A DNA stretch of 8,836 bases from an uncultured Clostridiaceae bacterium (GTDB taxonomy: Bacteria > Bacillota > Clostridia > Lachnospirales > Lachnospiraceae): positions 1 through 8,836 of the forward strand of contig CABSIM010000063.1 in the NCBI GenBank assembly GCA_902477765.1. The letters are read 5' to 3'. The notes beneath the pieces are model-generated. The model was given only the letters and a program-made list of their open reading frames with translations, searched no databases and was not told the origin of the DNA. The position numbers were made by a program, and so were the translations under genes. This document shows positions 4,999 to 8,836 of the stretch, in pieces (positions within the stretch are counted from its first letter, which is position 1; every line of letters begins with the position of its first letter).

Positions 4999-7473
4999 AT
5001 GAGTAAGACAATCAGGAAAACCGGAATATTGATACTTGTGTTTGTGGCCGCTGTTGTGGTCTATTTCTTCTGGCCTCTGCGCCAGACAAAAGAAGAAGAC
5101 CTGACGTATGTGGCTGTTCAGGACGCCTCCCTGCCGGTGGTATATCCGCAGATGTGGGGCAAGGAGATGGCGCCGCTTTTCGGACACAGGGAGGAGCTGG
5201 CTGCCACGGCTGACCGTGACAGCCTTCTTGTGCTGCCTGAAGACAGAAGACTCCCGGTGAGGATTGCCTTTGGAGATGAAATTACTGCACTGAGATATGA
5301 GATCCGCAGCATGGATGGAGAAAATCTGATTGAACGGACGGAACTTTCCGGGTGGGAACTCAGGGATGGGATGATTGAGACAGCGCTGCCCATCCAGAAC
5401 CTGCTGAAGAAGGACACCGAGTATCAGCTGGGGATCTGTGCGGAGCTTTCCGACGGGAGTGCGGCCTGGTATTACTCACGGATACTGGAAACCGACGGAA
5501 CACATGCCGGAGAAATGCTGGAACTGGCCTGCAGTTTTTCTGAAAAGACCCTGAATTATGAGGAGGCCCAGGCCCTGACCATGTATATGGAAACCACAGG
5601 GGGTGCTGACAACAGCACCTTCGGGACGGTGACGCTGAAAAACAGCTTTTCTCAGCTGACCTGGGGGGATCTCCATGTGGAGCGGGTCGGGGAACCGGCG
5701 GTGACACTGAAGGAATATTACGGAAATATGGCCAATGTACAGGTGGATTCTTATGTGAAGCGGCAGACGGAAGACGGAGAGGAACTGTACGCCGTGTCGG
5801 AAAACTTCACAATGAAATGGTCTTCCCAGCGGATTTACATGATGGATTATCAGAGGAAAACAGATGAGATGTTTTCCGGAGATGAAGATCTTTATTCCGG
5901 AAACCGGATCCAGCTGGGAATCAGCAGCGGAGAAGGGCTGAGTGCCGAGACCAGCAGCGGAAAAAGATATACGGCCTATGTGGTGAACCGTGAACTCTGG
6001 TGTTATGACAGCCAGGACAATACCAGCGCCAGGGTCTTTGCCTTCGGCGGTGCCGACAGCGATGATCCCAGGGATAACTGTGCGAATCACGATATCCGGA
6101 TTCTGTCTGTACAGGACGACGGCATTGTTGAATTTCTGGTATATGGATATATGAACCGGGGAGCTCATGAAGGCTATACGGGAATTTCTCTTTATCAGTA
6201 CAGTTCCGAAGAAAATACCATTGTGGAAGAACTTTTCATCCCTTCATCGGAAGGCTATGAGGAACTGAAAGAAGATCTGTCCCGGCTGGCTCATAAAGGA
6301 AACAACGGGATGTTATATCTGTATCTGGACGGCAATATATATGGAGTGGATCTCACCAGCAGAGAATACATGGCGGTGGTTTCGGGACTGACGGAAAACA
6401 CCTTTGCCGTCAGCAGCGACAGATCAAGACTGGCATGGCAGGAAGGCTCCGGAGCATATGATGCCAGGACGCTGTATGTGATGGATCTGGACACTGGAGA
6501 AACTGCCCAGATCGGGGACGGAAGCTCAAGAGTATACAGAATTCTCGGGTTTGTGGGAAATGACTGCGTCTATGGAAGCGCAGACCCTGAAAACTATATC
6601 CTGTCCAACGGACGGATCCAGGGTATTTTCATGGATTCTCTGGATATTCTGGACAGAGAGATGGAAAATGCCATGCATTATGAAAAGGAAGGTGCTTATA
6701 TCAGAAGTGCCCGGGTGGACGAAAGCAGAATTCATATTCAGCTTACGAGAAACCTGGAGGACGGATTTTACGGTGCGGCGGAAGAAGATACCCTGGTGTG
6801 CAATACAGAGGCACCGGACGGAGGACAGGAAATGATCGGCTGGTCGTCTTCCGGAGAAAAAGGACGGGTGTATTTTGTGCAGCTCTCTTCGGGAATCCCG
6901 GCAGGAAAAAAGGTATCCGGAGTTACGCCGAAAAAAATGGTTTCAGGAGATGCTGCGGTGATTAATCTCAGACAGCCGCAGGAACGCAGCGAATCGGTGG
7001 AATTCTGTGCTTATGGCCGCGGCAGGTTTGCGGGGAGCTATCAGTCGTTTTCCGCTGCAGTGAATGCCGTGTATGACAGCATGGGATTTGTTATTGACGG
7101 GAAAGGACGCATGGTCTGGATCCGCGGAGACCGTTCCAGTGCTCACACCGTGCGCAATGCCGAAACCGCATCGGAGCGCCTGGAAAGCCGCGTGGCCGGC
7201 GGCGCGGGAAGCCGGTATCTGGAAGACGGTGCACTGCTTCTGGATGCGGCAGGATGCACGCTGGATCAGGTACTTTATTTTGTTGACATGGACGTGCCGG
7301 TGCTGGCCTATACCGGTGAAAATCAGTGGGTTATTCTGACAGCATATGATCAGGGCCACGTAACGGTATATAATCCGGCATCAGGAACATCTGACCGGAT
7401 GGATACGGCTCAGGCAGAAAGCTGGTTTGCAGGTCTGGGAAATGATTATGTCTGCTGTCTTCCGGCAGACTGA
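4999..7473 (+). CDS. Membrane-anchored extracytoplasmic protein with beta-propeller-like region and degenerate C39-like domain
   Basis: An 824 aa protein of unknown function. MSKTIRKT is a short basic cytoplasmic tail, GILILVFVAAVVVYFFW (about 9-25) is a single membrane helix with no lipobox or signal-peptidase site, and the rest should face outward. Residues about 40-170 look like a beta-sandwich. Residues about 170-640 contain repeated beta-rich units (RELWCYDSQ, GISLYQYSS, GNIYGVDLTS, TLYVMDLDTG) typical of a propeller. The C-terminus (about 668-824) resembles a C39-type cysteine peptidase: Cys753 in AAGCTLDQVLYFVDMDVPVLAY, then NQWVILTAYD and VTVYNP. However, the usual catalytic His is Gln776 and the usual Asp is Asn792, so it is probably a binding domain. 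The ATG at 4999 (AGAGGG upstream at 11 nt) is preferred to a TTG at 4990, which is too close to that site. The propeller and C39 calls rest on pattern, not on a search. Confidence 0.72.
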   Translation: MSKTIRKTGILILVFVAAVVVYFFWPLRQTKEEDLTYVAVQDASLPVVYPQMWGKEMAPLFGHREELAATADRDSLLVLPEDRRLPVRIAFGDEITALRYEIRSMDGENLIERTELSGWELRDGMIETALPIQNLLKKDTEYQLGICAELSDGSAAWYYSRILETDGTHAGEMLELACSFSEKTLNYEEAQALTMYMETTGGADNSTFGTVTLKNSFSQLTWGDLHVERVGEPAVTLKEYYGNMANVQVDSYVKRQTEDGEELYAVSENFTMKWSSQRIYMMDYQRKTDEMFSGDEDLYSGNRIQLGISSGEGLSAETSSGKRYTAYVVNRELWCYDSQDNTSARVFAFGGADSDDPRDNCANHDIRILSVQDDGIVEFLVYGYMNRGAHEGYTGISLYQYSSEENTIVEELFIPSSEGYEELKEDLSRLAHKGNNGMLYLYLDGNIYGVDLTSREYMAVVSGLTENTFAVSSDRSRLAWQEGSGAYDARTLYVMDLDTGETAQIGDGSSRVYRILGFVGNDCVYGSADPENYILSNGRIQGIFMDSLDILDREMENAMHYEKEGAYIRSARVDESRIHIQLTRNLEDGFYGAAEEDTLVCNTEAPDGGQEMIGWSSSGEKGRVYFVQLSSGIPAGKKVSGVTPKKMVSGDAAVINLRQPQERSESVEFCAYGRGRFAGSYQSFSAAVNAVYDSMGFVIDGKGRMVWIRGDRSSAHTVRNAETASERLESRVAGGAGSRYLEDGALLLDAAGCTLDQVLYFVDMDVPVLAYTGENQWVILTAYDQGHVTVYNPASGTSDRMDTAQAESWFAGLGNDYVCCLPAD

Positions 7474-7629
7474 GAAACCGAAAAAAAGGGGGATCAGAAG
7501 GGATAATCTGCCGCCTGTGTCCTTGCGGGAGAGAAGTTCGTCCGCCGGGGAAAACAGGGCATAATGCACGAAAAAAAGGGACTGTGACAGATGGCATCGT
7601 CATTTTGCTATAAGAAACAGGAATAAAAC
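7474..7629. other. Gap without a recognised gene
   Basis: This is the first half of a 324 bp gap. I see no gene, RNA gene or convincing terminator for the preceding 824 aa protein. It holds two copies of CGAAAAAAAGGG (7479-7490 and 7569-7580) exactly 90 bp apart. An imperfect hairpin with four following T residues (7585-7606: TGAC, bulged A, GAT, loop GGC, ATC, GTCA) is the only terminator-like structure and is weak. The remainder of the gap is the promoter and leader of the next gene. Confidence 0.5.
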
Positions 7630-7658
7630 TTGATTTCTTTATGAATTTGTGATATCAT
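7630..7658 (+). promoter_or_regulatory. Sigma-A promoter for the substrate-binding lipoprotein
   Basis: TTGATT (7630-7635), a 17 nt spacer and TATCAT (7653-7658) with TG one base upstream of the -10 give a strong extended -10 promoter. The predicted start near 7665 leaves an A-rich leader of about 130 nt. The strength fits the high-expression codon use of the gene. Confidence 0.7.
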
Positions 7659-7750
7659 AAGAGAAATCCAAAAAAGAGATCGGAAAATTCAGCCTTCAGT
7701 TGCAAGCAAAAAATCATAAAAACCTTCCCATAATTATATCTATATCATGA

Positions 7751-7773
7751 TGCATCTGGTCTGTGGCCATGCA
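7751..7773 (+). other. Hairpin in the leader just before the ribosome site
   Basis: TGCA (7751-7754) pairs with TGCA (7770-7773) and TGG with CCA inside, with a two-base bulge and a 7-base loop. It ends 11 nt before the GAGGTGA Shine-Dalgarno (7785-7791) without covering it. It could stabilise the 5' end of the message; no known riboswitch class was recognised. Confidence 0.3.
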
Positions 7774-7797
7774 AATAAATTTATGAGGTGAGAGAGT

Positions 7798-8836
7798 ATG
7801 ACGAAAAAACTTAGGCACATCTTGGCTCCTGTTCTGGCAGTGACAATGGCAGTTGGTCTTCTTGCAGGCTGCGGCTCCAGCAACAGCGGTTCAACGGCCG
7901 AAACAGCTCAGGGCGGCGCTTCTGCTGAGACATCTGCAGCCAGCGGCACCACATCCACCAAGGACACCCTGATCATTGCAACCGCCAACGAAACCCCCAG
8001 CGTTACCACAAACCTGCATAATGCAGTGGCAGGTGACTACATCAACAAAATGACCCATAACGGTCTGTTCTACATGGATGAAACCCTGACTCCGCAGCCG
8101 GATCTGGTTGAATCCTATGAGAACGAAAGCGATACCGTATGGATCTTCCATCTGAAACAGGGCGTGAAATTCCACAACGGTGAAGAAATGACCGCAAAAG
8201 ACGTAAAAGCATCCCTGGATCTCTGCAAGGAGTCTCCGGAAGTTGCTCAGTATGGTATTTCCACAGGAACCGTTGAAGTTGTTGATGATTACACTGTTAA
8301 AATCACAACAGACGGCCCGCAGTCCGGTCTTCTGAGTGACCTTACCCATCATGGTAATGCCATTCTTCCGGCAGATCTGATTGAAAGCGGACATGACTTC
8401 AACAAAGAGCCCATCGGTACCGGCCCATACGTTCTGAAGGCATGGAACAAGGGCGAGAGCCTTGAGTTTGAAGCATTCCCGGATTACTTCAAGGGCGAAG
8501 CTCCCATCAAGAACGTAGTCTGGAAGATCATTCCGGAAGGTTCTTCCCGTACAATGGCTCTGGAAGCCGGCGAAGTTGATATGATCATCGAAGTGGAGAC
8601 CACAGACGTTGCCCGTCTGCAGGAGAATTCCAATGTTACTGTATACAGCGAAGCTGGTACATCTCATAACTTCATGATGATCAACAATGAAGTTGCTCCG
8701 TTTGACAACATCAACTTCCGTAAAGCCATTGCTTCCGCAATCGACAAGAATGCCATCATTCAGGTTGCTCTGAACGGCGACGGTTCCGTTGTTGACGCAA
8801 TGGTTCCGGACTGCTTCCCGGGTACAACCGCAGAAG
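7798..8836 (+). CDS. ABC transporter substrate-binding lipoprotein, SBP_bac_5 (oligopeptide/dipeptide) family, 3' end missing
   Basis: The first 346 residues of a protein usually 500-560 aa long; the window ends inside the gene. A lipoprotein signal is clear: MTKKLRHI basic start, hydrophobic core, and lipobox LLAGC with Cys25 as the lipidated residue. A Ser/Thr/Ala-rich linker (about 26-57) follows. Family motifs are WIFHLKQGVKFHNGEEMTAK (115-134), ending in the DV-x-x-SL signature, then IGTGPYVLKAW (206-216), FPDYFKG, and NFRKAIASAIDKNAII (306-321). Tethered to the outer face of the membrane, such proteins capture peptides, or in some members glycans, nickel or opines, for a two-permease, two-ATPase importer whose genes would be expected downstream. 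The start is fixed by GAGGTGA (7785-7791) at 6 nt. Codon use is biased to AAC, TTC, GGT/GGC and CGT with GGA almost absent, unlike the upstream genes, a sign of high expression. The ligand cannot be predicted. Confidence 0.92.
   Translation, partial: MTKKLRHILAPVLAVTMAVGLLAGCGSSNSGSTAETAQGGASAETSAASGTTSTKDTLIIATANETPSVTTNLHNAVAGDYINKMTHNGLFYMDETLTPQPDLVESYENESDTVWIFHLKQGVKFHNGEEMTAKDVKASLDLCKESPEVAQYGISTGTVEVVDDYTVKITTDGPQSGLLSDLTHHGNAILPADLIESGHDFNKEPIGTGPYVLKAWNKGESLEFEAFPDYFKGEAPIKNVVWKIIPEGSSRTMALEAGEVDMIIEVETTDVARLQENSNVTVYSEAGTSHNFMMINNEVAPFDNINFRKAIASAIDKNAIIQVALNGDGSVVDAMVPDCFPGTTAE

Noticed and set aside
5476..6168. 230 aa minus-strand open frame inside the 824 aa gene
   Set aside because: Antisense shadow produced by codon bias of the real gene; no ribosome site or family motif.
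7891..8667. 258 aa minus-strand open frame opposite the substrate-binding protein
   Set aside because: The plus-strand gene is certain (lipobox, SBP_bac_5 motifs). Strong codon bias in the sense strand removes stop codons from the antisense frame.

Overview
The window looks like chromosomal DNA from a Gram-positive anaerobe of the Clostridia, most likely a member of the Lachnospiraceae. The basis is resemblance: strong purine-rich Shine-Dalgarno sites, sigma-A type promoters, a CcpA-type operator, and two hypothetical proteins (224 and 824 aa) of a style I associate with that family. No rRNA, tRNA, CRISPR array, insertion sequence or phage gene is visible.

Left part (1-1400): the start of a creatininase-family hydrolase gene runs leftwards out of the window. 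It diverges from a LysR-type regulator gene. The 255 bp between them hold a good minus-strand promoter (TTTACA-17-TAGAAT), a near-perfect catabolite-responsive element just downstream of its predicted transcription start, and two unexplained pairs of inverted repeats. The simplest reading is a catabolic operon under carbon catabolite repression, with the LysR protein as its likely specific regulator. A hairpin/T-tract terminator closes the LysR gene.

Middle part (1415-4156): a minus-strand gene for a very cysteine-rich DUF5714-type protein converges on the LysR gene. Divergent from it is a two-gene operon encoding a sugar-phosphate-type nucleotidyltransferase and, 20 bp later, an MBL-fold metallohydrolase of the dihydropterin-synthase-like group (COG1237). 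A clear promoter (TTGAAA-17-TAGAAT, extended -10) precedes the pair.

Right-middle part (4238-7473): two plus-strand genes encode a 224 aa protein with a compact conserved-looking C-terminal domain and an 824 aa membrane-anchored extracytoplasmic protein. The latter has probable beta-propeller repeats and a C-terminal domain resembling a C39-type cysteine peptidase that has lost its His and Asp. Neither function is known to me. A promoter lies between them (TTGCAG-17-TACAAT).

Right end (7474-8836): a 324 bp gap without a gene holds one short repeated sequence and, in its second half, a strong promoter and a leader of about 130 nt. A lipoprotein substrate-binding protein of an oligopeptide/dipeptide-type ABC transporter (SBP_bac_5 family) follows and is cut by the window end. 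Its codon use is that of a highly expressed gene and differs from its neighbours.

Apart from the two-gene nucleotidyltransferase/hydrolase operon, the window reads as several small transcription units side by side rather than one system. The best leads are the variant creatininase with its CRE-controlled promoter and the membrane-anchored degenerate-peptidase protein with its 224 aa neighbour.
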